Assembly: GCF_004138205.1 (NCBI RefSeq)
Contig: NZ_RXNQ01000002.1
Span: 118,530-182,529, forward strand
Source: Pedobacter sp. SYP-B3415
GTDB taxonomy: Bacteria > Bacteroidota > Bacteroidia > Sphingobacteriales > Sphingobacteriaceae
Reading direction: 5' to 3'
DNA: 64,000 bases
The notes under the pieces are model-generated. The model did not search any database. It was not told the origin of the DNA and saw nothing but the letters and a program-made list of their open reading frames with translations. A program made the translations under genes and the position numbers. The stretch's first letter is position 1. The number at the start of each line of letters is the position of its first letter. Below, piece by piece: positions 1 to 8,465 of this stretch.

Positions 1-406
1 AGGGAACGTTAGTTGAGCCATAATTTACAATTCGCTGCTCAGCGTAAGAAAAAGAGACACCTGCAGATATCTTTCGGCCAAACCTTCGACTATAGCTGAC
101 TCTTGCGGATGTCAATGCGTATGAATCGAAACTATACCGTTCAAGCGCTGCGCCGAAAACCTGCCGGCCGATCGGTACAACAGCCACGATGCACGAGGTA
201 TGAAGATCTGCAGTAAGGAAATGCCGTGTGTGAGTAACGCCGAAATAGAGTCTTTCCTGGCCTGCAGTGCCAGCGGGATTGCCGTTAACCGACCACGGAT
301 CATGAAAAGCAGCAATGGATGCCCCCATGCCTGCCGCCCGCCCGCCGGCAGACATCTGGGCAGTAGCGTCAATCGGACTGAATAGAAAAAGGAGAAAAAC
401 AAACAT
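1..406 (-). CDS. Outer-membrane beta-barrel protein, N-terminal part (runs off the left edge)
   Basis: An open frame of about 134 codons reads leftwards from ATG at 406 and is still open at base 1; an in-frame TGA lies just upstream of the ATG. It begins with a signal peptide (MFVFLLFLFSPIDATAQ) followed by a glycine-rich stretch with the pattern GxGAS...DPWSVNGNPAG, then alternating aromatic/polar strands (RLYFGVTH, KISAGVSFSY). This pattern is typical of PorV/UPF0164-like barrels of Bacteroidota that start with a 'GG-S-A-DPWS--NPAG' segment. Specific function unknown. The other minus-strand frame over the same bases starts at a TTG and lacks these features. Confidence 0.6.
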   Translation of the reverse strand, partial: MFVFLLFLFSPIDATAQMSAGGRAAGMGASIAAFHDPWSVNGNPAGTAGQERLYFGVTHTRHFLTADLHTSCIVAVVPIGRQVFGAALERYSFDSYALTSARVSYSRRFGRKISAGVSFSYAEQRIVNYGSTNVP

Positions 407-462
407 AGATCAGGGATTACTTGTCCTAATCTATGAATTAAATTAACTTAAAAGAAAAATAT

Positions 463-798
463 TTAAATTTCGTCGTTTATTTTTAACAGAAATGATTTTA
501 TTCGCTCCAGCGAATCTATAATCTTTTGTGTTTCTTTGACATCGCCTTTATTGTTTTTGAGATGTTCTTTTGCACCTTTCAGGGTAAAACCCTTCTCATC
601 TACAAGCGTGAAAATAATTTTCAGATTTTCTATATCCTCTGGGGTGAATAGCCTGTTACCCTTCTTGTTCTTTTTAGGCTGCAGAATGTCAAACTCCTTT
701 TCATAAAACCTTATCTGAGATGCATTAACACCAAACATTTCGGTTACCTCACCCATTGTATAGTACATCTTATTGATTTCTCTTTCTTTGTATGGCAT
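463..798 (-). CDS. MerR family transcriptional regulator
   Basis: 111 residues. A MerR-type winged helix starts at about residue 11 (MYYTMGEVTEMFGV), continues with SQIRFYEKEF and NRLFTPEDIENLKII, and ends in a short helical tail. It lacks the cysteines of metal-sensing MerR proteins and a large effector domain, so the signal is unknown. The start could be ATG 798 or ATG 768, which gives the canonical MerR N-terminus. It is divergent from alaS; the two promoters overlap in the 799-912 gap. Short MerR proteins of this type are common in Bacteroidota next to housekeeping genes; its targets cannot be inferred. Confidence 0.85.
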   Translation of the reverse strand: MPYKEREINKMYYTMGEVTEMFGVNASQIRFYEKEFDILQPKKNKKGNRLFTPEDIENLKIIFTLVDEKGFTLKGAKEHLKNNKGDVKETQKIIDSLERIKSFLLKINDEI

Positions 799-845
799 AT
801 TTTGATGTTGATTATGAGTGTGTTATGATGTTTAATTAAAGTATT

Positions 846-878
846 CAAATGTAAACGGATTTTAACTCAAAACCGCAA
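846..878 (-). promoter_or_regulatory. Promoter of the MerR gene
   Basis: On the minus strand TACATTTG (853-846) matches the Bacteroidota -7 element TAnnTTTG exactly, with TTG (878-876) 22 nt upstream. Predicted leader is about 40 nt. It lies back to back with the alaS promoter. Confidence 0.5.
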
Positions 879-886
879 TAAAGTTT

Positions 887-894
887 TAATTTTG
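887..894 (+). promoter_or_regulatory. Promoter -7 element of alaS
   Basis: TAATTTTG is an exact TAnnTTTG match, 18 nt before ATG 913. It overlaps the upstream in-frame TTG at 892, which argues that translation starts at 913. No clear -33 TTG is seen. Confidence 0.5.
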
Positions 895-912
895 TCGATC
901 AATTCTATTCAC

Positions 913-3528
913 ATGACAGCAAAAGAGATCAGGCAGGCATTCCTTAATTTTTTCGAACATAAGCAGCACCGTATTGTCCCATCGGCTCCAATCGTTGTAA
1001 AAAACGACCCGACGCTTATGTTTACAAATGCGGGAATGAATCAGTTCAAGGAGATCTTTTTAGGTGAAAAGCCTGCACAATATAACCGCGCAGCCGACAC
1101 GCAGCGGTGTCTGCGGGTGTCTGGGAAACATAATGATCTCGAAGAAGTCGGCATTGATACCTACCATCATACCATGTTCGAGATGTTGGGTAACTGGAGC
1201 TTTGGCGACTATTTTAAGAAAGACGCAATTTCATGGAGCTGGGAACTTCTGACAGAGGTTTATCAGATACCGAAAGACAGGCTGTATGTAACGGTTTTTC
1301 AGGGCGACGAAAAAGAAGGCCTCCCTCGCGACGAAGAGGCTTATCAGATATGGGCGGGGCTTATCTCTGCTGACCGCATACTGGAAGGCAATAAGAAGGA
1401 CAATTTCTGGGAAATGGGCGAGACGGGACCTTGCGGGTCCTGCTCGGAGATTCACGTAGATTGCCGGAGCGACGAAGAGCGCGCGGCTGTGCCCGGATCA
1501 TCACTCGTGAACAATGATCATCCACAGGTTATAGAGATCTGGAATAATGTATTTATGCAGTTTAACCGGTTGAAAGACGGTTCATTACAGGATCTGCCTG
1601 CTAAACATGTTGATACAGGCATGGGCTTTGAGAGGTTGGTAAGGGTTCTTCAGCAGAAGACGTCAAATTATGATACTGATGTGTTTCAGCCGCTGATCGG
1701 CTTCATCTCCGAACAGGCAGGAATAGCATATGGAGCGGAGGAAAAAACTGACATAGCCATGCGGGTCATGGCAGATCATATCCGCGCGATTTCATTTGTT
1801 ATTGCAGATGGTCAGCTGCCCTCAAATAATAAGGCGGGATATGTGATCAGACGTATCCTTCGGCGGGCAGTACGGTATGCTTACACCTTTCTTGGTCTGA
1901 AAGATCCTTTTCTGAATCAGCTTGTCCCGATACTTGCCGAACAATTCCGGGGCATTTTTGATGAGCTTTACGCTCAGCGCGATTTTGTCCAAAAAGTAAT
2001 TCTCGAAGAGGAGGTTTCATTTCTTAGAACTCTTGCCACAGGAATTCAGCGTTTTGAAAAGTATACCCCCGATAACGGCTTAATCACGGGAAGCTTCGCC
2101 TTCGAACTCTATGATACATTTGGTTTTCCAATTGACCTGACTGAACTCATGGCGCGCGAAAAAGGGCTCGTCGTCGATATGGAAGGGTTTCAGGCAGCGC
2201 TAAAGGAGCAAAAAGATCGGTCCCGCGCTGCAACTGCAATTGATGCCGGCGACTGGATCACGCTTTCTCCGCTTGAGGAAAGTACGTTTGTGGGTTATGA
2301 TGAACTGGAGACGGAGACTGATATTGTCAAGTATCGCCGGGTAAACGCCAAAGGAAAAGATCAATATCATATTGTGCTTCGGGAGACACCTTTTTACGCA
2401 GAAAGCGGCGGGCAGGTAGGAGATACCGGAAGACTTGAAGATCATAGCCGGCTCTTCCATGTCGACATTCTCGACACCAGGAAAGAAAACGGCATTACCA
2501 TACACATCACCGAGACCCTGCCAGAGACAGTGGACGGAAAATTCTGGGCCGTTGTAGACGAATCAAAACGCAGGCTTACAGAAAATAACCATTCGGCAAC
2601 ACATTTATTACACGCAGCGCTGCGGCAGGTCCTGGGGCATCATGTCAATCAGAAAGGATCGCTGGTGAATGCAGACTATCTTCGTTTTGACTTTTCGCAT
2701 TTCGCTAAAGTTTCAGATGAAGAGCTAAGGCGTATTGAACAGATTGTCAATGAGAAAGTTCGCGAAAACATCGTGCTTTCCGAACAACGCCACATTCCTT
2801 ATCAGCAAGCCATTGACAGCGGAGTGACTGCACTTTTTGGGGAGAAGTACGGCGATTTCGTTCGTGTTATTACTTTTGATGACCACTTTTCAAAGGAGTT
2901 ATGCGGAGGTACCCATGTAAAGGCAACCGGTCAGATCGGATTTGTTAAGATCATTTCTGAAAGTGCCGTTGCAGCAGGCGTGCGGCGTATTGAAGCTATA
3001 ACCGCAGATCGTGCCGAAGAGCTTATCACAAAACAGAGCGCCGAAATTAACAGTCTGAAAAATCTGTTGAAAGGATCGAAAGATCTTCCGGCGGCGGTTC
3101 AGACACTTCTTGATGATAACAACCGCTTACGTAAAGAGCTTGAAAAAAATACGCTTGAAAAGGCCGCAGCGATGAAAACCCAGGTAGCTGCAAACGCCCG
3201 CGAGGTAAATGGCCTCAATCTGATCGCCATGCAGGTAGACCTTCCGAATATGGATGCGATAAAAACGCTTGCCGCCGCCGTCAAAGACGTGGTTCCGGAT
3301 CTTGTACTCGTATTAACGAGTCTTGTCGATGGTAAACCGGGAATTACTGTCAGCGTATCAGAAAACCTGGTCAGTTCACGCGGTCTGAATGCTTCTGTAC
3401 TGGTCCGCGAACTGGCCCGGGAAATTCAGGGTGGCGGCGGTGGTCAGGCAATTTTTGCAACGGCCGGCGGAAAAAACCCTGAAGGCTTACCGGCGGTGCT
3501 GGCAAAAGCTGAGCATCTGATTCTTTAA
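913..3528 (+). CDS. alaS: Alanyl-tRNA synthetase
   Basis: 871 residues, normal family length. It charges tRNA-Ala in the cytoplasm. Class II catalytic core at the N-terminus (TAKEIRQAFLNFF, PTLMFTNAGMNQFK). The editing domain carries the zinc-binding HSATHLLHAAL motif (about residue 560) and the CGGTH motif (about 660). The C-terminal DHHA1 domain ends in the glycine-rich GGGGGQAIFATAGGK. ATG 913 is chosen over the in-frame TTG 892 because the -7 promoter element occupies 887-894. It is followed by a strong bidirectional terminator and is not in an operon. Confidence 0.98.
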   Translation: MTAKEIRQAFLNFFEHKQHRIVPSAPIVVKNDPTLMFTNAGMNQFKEIFLGEKPAQYNRAADTQRCLRVSGKHNDLEEVGIDTYHHTMFEMLGNWSFGDYFKKDAISWSWELLTEVYQIPKDRLYVTVFQGDEKEGLPRDEEAYQIWAGLISADRILEGNKKDNFWEMGETGPCGSCSEIHVDCRSDEERAAVPGSSLVNNDHPQVIEIWNNVFMQFNRLKDGSLQDLPAKHVDTGMGFERLVRVLQQKTSNYDTDVFQPLIGFISEQAGIAYGAEEKTDIAMRVMADHIRAISFVIADGQLPSNNKAGYVIRRILRRAVRYAYTFLGLKDPFLNQLVPILAEQFRGIFDELYAQRDFVQKVILEEEVSFLRTLATGIQRFEKYTPDNGLITGSFAFELYDTFGFPIDLTELMAREKGLVVDMEGFQAALKEQKDRSRAATAIDAGDWITLSPLEESTFVGYDELETETDIVKYRRVNAKGKDQYHIVLRETPFYAESGGQVGDTGRLEDHSRLFHVDILDTRKENGITIHITETLPETVDGKFWAVVDESKRRLTENNHSATHLLHAALRQVLGHHVNQKGSLVNADYLRFDFSHFAKVSDEELRRIEQIVNEKVRENIVLSEQRHIPYQQAIDSGVTALFGEKYGDFVRVITFDDHFSKELCGGTHVKATGQIGFVKIISESAVAAGVRRIEAITADRAEELITKQSAEINSLKNLLKGSKDLPAAVQTLLDDNNRLRKELEKNTLEKAAAMKTQVAANAREVNGLNLIAMQVDLPNMDAIKTLAAAVKDVVPDLVLVLTSLVDGKPGITVSVSENLVSSRGLNASVLVRELAREIQGGGGGQAIFATAGGKNPEGLPAVLAKAEHLIL

Positions 3529-3531
3529 TAC

Positions 3532-3567
3532 AAAAAATCCTTTCCAGCTTCCTGGAAAGGATTTTTT
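3532..3567. terminator. Bidirectional rho-independent terminator
   Basis: A perfect 16-bp inverted repeat (3532-3547 and 3552-3567) with a 4-nt loop, A-tract on one side and T-tract on the other. It sits between the convergent alaS and the 3572-4063 gene and can serve both. Confidence 0.9.
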
Positions 3568-3571
3568 GCGT

Positions 3572-4063
3572 TTACCGGATTATTCTATCCATGTGAGGTC
3601 CGCGCTTATAGACCCTTCCATGATCACGTTTACCACCCTGGTAGTACCTTTTTGAACTTCTGTAGTGTTTTTGCGGGCCTCGACCATAATAATGTTTGCG
3701 GGCAACGTGGCCGCGTCCGGGATGGCTGTAAGTTTTGTATTTCACCTTATGAGAACGGTAGCTTGTGTACGGACTGCCGTGGAACACGACCTTGCGGCCG
3801 CGGTGAAAATTGTAACCGCGATGCCTTGCAGGTACATTATAAGAACGTACCCAGTGGCCACGGTTCATATATACATATTGACGTCTTGGTACATAATAAT
3901 AAGTATCGATGTCAGGTAGGTAGTAATAATTTACCCGGTTATAACCTGAAGGGAGCCAGGCCGGTGCAGCTCCTATGTTGACATTTACGCTTACCTGAGC
4001 GTTTGACTCTTTGCTGAAAATGGATCCTAGTCCGATGAGCAGCACTACCAAAAGTTTTTTCAT
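3572..4063 (-). CDS. Secreted basic Tyr/Arg/His-rich protein, function unknown
   Basis: 163 residues with a clear signal peptide (MKKLLVVLLIGLGSIF, cleavage near SNAQ). The mature part is short of acidic residues and rich in Tyr, Arg, His and Gly (for example RYYQGGKRDHGRVYKRG), giving a strongly basic, probably periplasmic or surface protein. Proteins of this composition are frequent in Sphingobacteriaceae and are usually annotated as hypothetical. Its 3' end shares the terminator with alaS. No domain recognised. Confidence 0.75.
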   Translation of the reverse strand: MKKLLVVLLIGLGSIFSKESNAQVSVNVNIGAAPAWLPSGYNRVNYYYLPDIDTYYYVPRRQYVYMNRGHWVRSYNVPARHRGYNFHRGRKVVFHGSPYTSYRSHKVKYKTYSHPGRGHVARKHYYGRGPQKHYRSSKRYYQGGKRDHGRVYKRGPHMDRIIR

Positions 4064-4153
4064 AATTCAGTGCATTTGTGTTTGTGTCGTATTCCCAAAT
4101 TCATGCCAAACGGCTTAAATGCGTATATGTGCGGCCTGATCGATGAATTTGGT

Positions 4154-4161
4154 TATATTTG
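4154..4161 (+). promoter_or_regulatory. Promoter -7 element of gatB
   Basis: TATATTTG, an exact TAnnTTTG match, 44 nt before the gatB ATG. No good -33 TTG is visible. Confidence 0.45.
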
Positions 4162-4205
4162 TAAAAACGGTAATCTGCTGTTTTTAATATAGACATTGCC
4201 TGTTA

Positions 4206-5663
4206 ATGCACACAGATCACGAAATTGATACAACGGCGTTTGAACTGGTTTCCGGCCTGGAAATCCATGTTCAGCTCAATACCAACAGCAAGATATTTTG
4301 TTCAGACAGCGCTTCATTTGGCGCAGAGCCAAATAGCCACATTTCTCCCGTCTCTGTTGCCCTTCCGGGGGCGCTGCCGAAGCTAAACCGCGAGGTTGTC
4401 GGCAAAGCGGTCCGTATGGGGCTGGCGCTTAACTGTGAAATTAATCAGGAAAACTTTTTCGACCGCAAAAATTATTTTTATGCCGATCTTCCGAAAGGAT
4501 ACCAGATTACCCAGGATCGTGTTCCTGTTTGTGGAAAGGGTTATCTGGATGTTACGTTACAGGACGGCAGCATCAGCCGGATCGGAATTAACCGCATCCA
4601 CCTGGAAGAGGACGCTGGAAAAAGCATTCATGACCAGGACGACAATTATTCATATATTGACTTGAACCGGGCCGGTGTTCCGCTTATCGAAATTGTAACA
4701 GAGCCAGACATCCGGTCTCCGGAAGAAGCAGCCGCGCTTTTTGCAGAAATCAGGAAACTTGTAAGGCACCTCGACGTTAGCGATGGCAACATGGAGGAAG
4801 GCAGCCTGCGTTGCGATGCAAATATTTCTGTAAGGCAAAAAGGGGATACAGCTTATGGCACCCGATGCGAGGTAAAAAACCTCAACTCCATACGGAATGT
4901 AAAAAGGGCGATCCACCATGAGTTTAAACGTCAGGTACAGCTGCTGCATAATGGCGGCGTCGTGGTGCAGAGTACACTGAATTTCGACGCTGAAGCGGGT
5001 ACAACCTCACCGATGCGCGAAAAAGAGGAGGCAAACGACTACCGGTATTTCGCCGATCCGGATCTTCAGCCTGTTCATATATCTGATGAATGGCTATCGG
5101 AAATTAAAGCTGCTATGCCTGCTATGCCGCATGAACTGGCGGCTGAGCTTGAGAAATTATACGCACTGCCAAACTCAGATGCCCTGATTCTGGCCCGCGA
5201 TATTGAGCAATTCAGGTTTTTTACCGAAGCTGTTGTGCTTGTCTCTAATCCGAAAACGCTGGCGAACTGGATTCTTGGTCCGCTTAGAAATCTCATGAAC
5301 GAACGTGATTCAACTACGTTACCCATATCAGCACAATCGCTTGCAAGTGTGGTTAAGATGGTTGAGCAAAGGAAGGTTACGCAGAATATCGCTGTACAAA
5401 AACTGCTTCCTGCTTTATTCGAAGATCCCGCTGTTAATCCCGAAGACCTCGCCGCCTCGCTGAATGTGTTTATTGTTAATGACAACAATGAACTGGAAGC
5501 CTTCGTAACTGCCGTTCTTGAGAAATATCCGGCGCAGGCCGAAGCGTATAAAAAAGGTAAAAAAGGTGTCCTGGGTTTGTTTGTTGGTGAAGTTATGAAA
5601 CTGGCAAAAGGCAAAGCCGATCCTAAGGCAGTGAACGAAATTATTCTATCAAAACTAAAGTAA
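4206..5663 (+). CDS. gatB: Aspartyl/glutamyl-tRNA amidotransferase subunit B
   Basis: 485 residues, usual length. GatB is the kinase/transamidase subunit of GatCAB, which converts Glu-tRNA-Gln (and Asp-tRNA-Asn) to the amidated form. Visible hallmarks are GLEIHVQLNTNSKIFC near the N-terminus, the DLPKGYQIT and DLNRAGVPLIEIVTEPD segments, MEEGSLRCDANIS, and the YqeY-like helical tail ending in KGKADPKAVNEIILSKL. gatA and gatC are not in the window. A TlpA-like lipoprotein gene follows after 6 nt and is probably co-transcribed. Confidence 0.97.
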   Translation: MHTDHEIDTTAFELVSGLEIHVQLNTNSKIFCSDSASFGAEPNSHISPVSVALPGALPKLNREVVGKAVRMGLALNCEINQENFFDRKNYFYADLPKGYQITQDRVPVCGKGYLDVTLQDGSISRIGINRIHLEEDAGKSIHDQDDNYSYIDLNRAGVPLIEIVTEPDIRSPEEAAALFAEIRKLVRHLDVSDGNMEEGSLRCDANISVRQKGDTAYGTRCEVKNLNSIRNVKRAIHHEFKRQVQLLHNGGVVVQSTLNFDAEAGTTSPMREKEEANDYRYFADPDLQPVHISDEWLSEIKAAMPAMPHELAAELEKLYALPNSDALILARDIEQFRFFTEAVVLVSNPKTLANWILGPLRNLMNERDSTTLPISAQSLASVVKMVEQRKVTQNIAVQKLLPALFEDPAVNPEDLAASLNVFIVNDNNELEAFVTAVLEKYPAQAEAYKKGKKGVLGLFVGEVMKLAKGKADPKAVNEIILSKLK

Positions 5664-5669
5664 GCACAC

Positions 5670-6779
5670 GTGAAAAAAGTATGGTCCTGGCTATTAGCCG
5701 CCGCTACGATAACCGCCTGCGGTACATCAGACAGCTTTACCGTAACCGGTAAGTTTGTAAATCCCGGTGATAATAAAAAAGTGTTTTTATATGGCCTTAA
5801 TGATGGACAGATGATTCCGATCGATTCGACCGTTCTGTCAGCAAGCGGCGAGTTCAAATTTACGCGCAGGGTCACGGGAGCAGATTTTTATCGCGTCGGG
5901 GCCGGAAACTCTGAATACATGTTTATCGCTAAAAACGGTGACGACGTCTCGCTTGATGCCGATCTTACCGATCCGCAGCAGAACTACAAAATTGAAGGAG
6001 GAGAGGACATTGACAAGCTAACCGAATTTAACAAGCTGCGTGGAGAGTTTGGCAAAAAGCTTGCGGCAATTCAGCAACGCTTCGAGGCTGAAGTCGAAGC
6101 AAACCCTGCGCAACGCTCTGTTATTTACCAACGGATACAACCGGAATACAGGTCAATTGAAGCTGCAATGCATGCTGCCGTGCTCAAGTTTGCAAATGAT
6201 AACAAGGCCAGCCTGGCAGGCTTTTATGCGGCAAACACGCTGAGTCCAATAGAATATGAAAGCGAACTAATCAAGTTTTCGGATGCGATCAAAGGTAAAT
6301 TTGCAGGGAATGCGGCCGTAGAAAAATTCAACAAACAGATGGATGGGCTGAAGACAGTATCTGTCGGACAGCCTGCACCTGCCTTCACCCTTCCGTCGAT
6401 AGATAATAAGCCGGTTAGCCTGAGCGATTTTAAAGGAAAATATGTTCTGATTGACTTCTGGGCATCCTGGTGCCAGCCCTGCAGGCAGGAAAATCCAAAT
6501 ATCGTACGCATGTACAATAAGTTTAAAGGAAATAACTTTACCATTTTGGGGATATCACTCGATACCGATGCGGCAGCCTGGAAACAGGCCATTGCTGCTG
6601 ATGATCTTACATGGACACACGCCGGCGAGTTGAAAGATTTCAATGGGCCTACAGTCGAAAAGTACCGTGTGCAAGCCATTCCAACATCATACCTTGTAGA
6701 TCCTTCGGGTAAAATCATTGCGAAAAACCTTCGCGCCGAAGCGCTTGATACCTTCTTAACCAAAACGTTACCAAAATAG
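5670..6779 (+). CDS. TlpA-family thiol:disulfide lipoprotein with N-terminal DUF4369
   Basis: 369 residues starting at a GTG. A lipoprotein signal peptide ends in ITAC. Residues about 25-110 match the DUF4369 pattern (TVTGKFVNPGDNKKVFLYG). The C-terminal thioredoxin-like domain carries the redox motif WCQPC (Cys268 and Cys271) in the context DFWASWCQPC, and a cis-Pro region near AIPTSYLVDPSG. Such proteins reduce or isomerise disulfides in the periplasm, anchored to a membrane. Only 6 nt after gatB, so probably in the same transcript, although the functions are unrelated. Confidence 0.9.
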   Translation: MKKVWSWLLAAATITACGTSDSFTVTGKFVNPGDNKKVFLYGLNDGQMIPIDSTVLSASGEFKFTRRVTGADFYRVGAGNSEYMFIAKNGDDVSLDADLTDPQQNYKIEGGEDIDKLTEFNKLRGEFGKKLAAIQQRFEAEVEANPAQRSVIYQRIQPEYRSIEAAMHAAVLKFANDNKASLAGFYAANTLSPIEYESELIKFSDAIKGKFAGNAAVEKFNKQMDGLKTVSVGQPAPAFTLPSIDNKPVSLSDFKGKYVLIDFWASWCQPCRQENPNIVRMYNKFKGNNFTILGISLDTDAAAWKQAIAADDLTWTHAGELKDFNGPTVEKYRVQAIPTSYLVDPSGKIIAKNLRAEALDTFLTKTLPK

Positions 6780-6855
6780 GTGTGCACTGTTAAGCAGCGA
6801 TTTCCTCTTAACAATTTATTAACTTTACAGTAACGTTATAATGCAACTCACTGCA

Positions 6856-6863
6856 TACTTTCG
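6856..6863 (+). promoter_or_regulatory. Possible promoter -7 element of the response regulator gene
   Basis: TACTTTCG matches TAnnTTTG at all but one position, 18 nt before ATG 6882. No convincing -33 element. Confidence 0.3.
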
Positions 6864-6881
6864 TAACAAAGTTTTATAGAC

Positions 6882-7571
6882 ATGAGTAATGCCAAGCAAA
6901 AGATCCTGGTGGTTGATGACGAACCGGATATTCTGGAGTTAATAGAATATAATTTGAAAAAAGAAGGCTATCAGGTCTTTCTTGCTCCGAACGGCCAGGA
7001 GGGAATTTCTGTTGCGAAAAAAGTGCATCCTGACCTCATCATTCTGGATATAATGATGCCCAAAATGGACGGCATCGAGGCGTGCAGGATTATGCGCGGA
7101 ATTCCTGAATTCAAAAGTACCTTCATGGTTTTTCTTACTGCACGCAGCGAGGAATATTCTGAGATAGCAGGGTTCAATGTTGGCGCTGACGACTACATTG
7201 CAAAACCCATCAAGCCGCGCGCACTTGTAAGCCGCATTAATGCTATACTGCGACGCAATGCCAGCAGTGACGAGGTTTCAGAAAACAAGGTCGAGGTTGG
7301 AGACCTGGTCATAGACAGGGAATCATACCTGGTTTTCCAGGATAATAAAAAGGTTGTTCTGGCGAAAAAAGAATTTGAGCTTCTGTATCTGCTCGCTTCA
7401 AAGCCAGGTAAGGTATACACCCGCGAAGCAATTCTGAAAAATATCTGGGAAGATTCGGTTGTCGTAACAAACCGGACCATCGACGTTCATATCAGGAAAC
7501 TCCGCGAAAAGCTGGGTGAAAATTATGTATCTACCGTTAAAGGAGTAGGTTACAAATTTGAGCTGAGCTAA
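6882..7571 (+). CDS. OmpR/PhoB family response regulator
   Basis: 229 residues. The receiver domain carries the acidic pair VVDDE (Asp12-Asp13) and phospho-acceptor Asp56 in LIILDIMMP, then the conserved Thr (FLTAR) and Lys (ADDYIAKP). The C-terminal winged helix (about 130-229) has VVTNRTIDVHIRKLREKL and TVKGVGYKF, typical of OmpR/PhoB DNA-binding domains. There is no histidine kinase next to it, so its partner is elsewhere. A terminator-like hairpin follows. Confidence 0.93.
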   Translation: MSNAKQKILVVDDEPDILELIEYNLKKEGYQVFLAPNGQEGISVAKKVHPDLIILDIMMPKMDGIEACRIMRGIPEFKSTFMVFLTARSEEYSEIAGFNVGADDYIAKPIKPRALVSRINAILRRNASSDEVSENKVEVGDLVIDRESYLVFQDNKKVVLAKKEFELLYLLASKPGKVYTREAILKNIWEDSVVVTNRTIDVHIRKLREKLGENYVSTVKGVGYKFELS

Positions 7572-7589
7572 AAATAGTTGTATCTGCGC

Positions 7590-7634
7590 AGGCCATGCAT
7601 AAATATCCCTGTTTAAGCATGGCCTGTTGTTTTG
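7590..7634 (+). terminator. Probable terminator after the response regulator
   Basis: 9-bp inverted repeat AGGCCATGC (7590-7598) / GCATGGCCT (7617-7625) followed by a T-rich stretch (GTTGTTTTG). Confidence 0.6.
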
Positions 7635-7640
7635 AAATCG

Positions 7641-7648
7641 TATTTTTG
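7641..7648 (+). promoter_or_regulatory. Promoter -7 element of the pseudouridine synthase gene
   Basis: TATTTTTG, exact TAnnTTTG. It lies downstream of the in-frame TTG at 7632, so that codon cannot be the start; GTG 7668 or ATG 7692 remain. Confidence 0.45.
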
Positions 7649-7667
7649 TGCGTTTTTGAAATTAGCT

Positions 7668-8390
7668 GTGAAGATACCCGCCTTTAAATCGATGGTTTTG
7701 TTTGAGAATGATGATTATGTCGTTGTTAACAAACCGCCCTTTGTTTCCTCGCTCGATGAGCGTAATGCACCCGGCGAACTTAACATGTTACGCCTGGCCA
7801 AGCAATACCATCCGGATGCACAGGTTTGCCACCGTCTGGACAAAGAAACTTCGGGATGCCTGCTTATTGCGAAAACGCCCGAAGCATACCGTTCGGCTTC
7901 TATGCAATTTGAACGCAGAAAAGTGACTAAAAATTACCATGCTGTTGTGGATGGTCACGTCATCTTTACTGATTTACTTGTAGATCTTCCCATTTTGAAT
8001 GCGGGCAATAAAAACGTATCAATTGACCGAAAGGATGGCAAACGTGCAGAAACGATTTTCAACTCGCTAACCTATTTCAAACACTATACGCTCGTAAACT
8101 GCCAGCCGATTACAGGCCGTATGCACCAGATCCGTATTCACCTGGCCACACAAAAGGCATCAATATGCGGGGATGATCTTTATAAAGGAAAGCCTGTTTT
8201 TCTGTCTTCGATCAAACGAGGATTCAGACTGGCGAAGGGTGAGGAAGAACAACCGATTATGAAACGGTTCGCCCTGCATGCGAGATCGCTCGTTTTCAAA
8301 GGCGTTGACGATATGGAGATCGCTGTGGAAGCTCCGTACCCTAAAGATTTTGCAGTATTACTTAATTTACTGGAGAAATACGACAGTTAG
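7668..8390 (+). CDS. RluA-family pseudouridine synthase
   Basis: 240 residues from GTG 7668 (ATG 7692 is the alternative). The family isomerises uridine in rRNA or tRNA. The catalytic aspartate lies in the signature HRLDKETSG, preceded by NKPPFVSSLDER and followed by KNYHAVVDG and GRMHQIRIHLA, which are standard RluA-family segments. No S4 domain is visible at the N-terminus, so it is a compact RluA/RluC-type catalytic domain. The target base cannot be told from the sequence. Confidence 0.92.
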   Translation: MKIPAFKSMVLFENDDYVVVNKPPFVSSLDERNAPGELNMLRLAKQYHPDAQVCHRLDKETSGCLLIAKTPEAYRSASMQFERRKVTKNYHAVVDGHVIFTDLLVDLPILNAGNKNVSIDRKDGKRAETIFNSLTYFKHYTLVNCQPITGRMHQIRIHLATQKASICGDDLYKGKPVFLSSIKRGFRLAKGEEEQPIMKRFALHARSLVFKGVDDMEIAVEAPYPKDFAVLLNLLEKYDS

Positions 8391-8435
8391 ACCAAGGGGC
8401 CTGCGGTTATAATTTTATTTCCGGGGCATAAAGCC

Positions 8436-8443
8436 TACCTTTG
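8436..8443 (+). promoter_or_regulatory. Promoter -7 element of the ClC gene
   Basis: TACCTTTG, exact TAnnTTTG, 22 nt before ATG 8466. Confidence 0.45.
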
Positions 8444-8465
8444 AGCTGCACCAGATGTTGGCTTC

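Noticed and set aside
5075..5875. 266-residue minus-strand frame over gatB
   Set aside because: Shadow frame; gatB on the plus strand is complete and strongly conserved.
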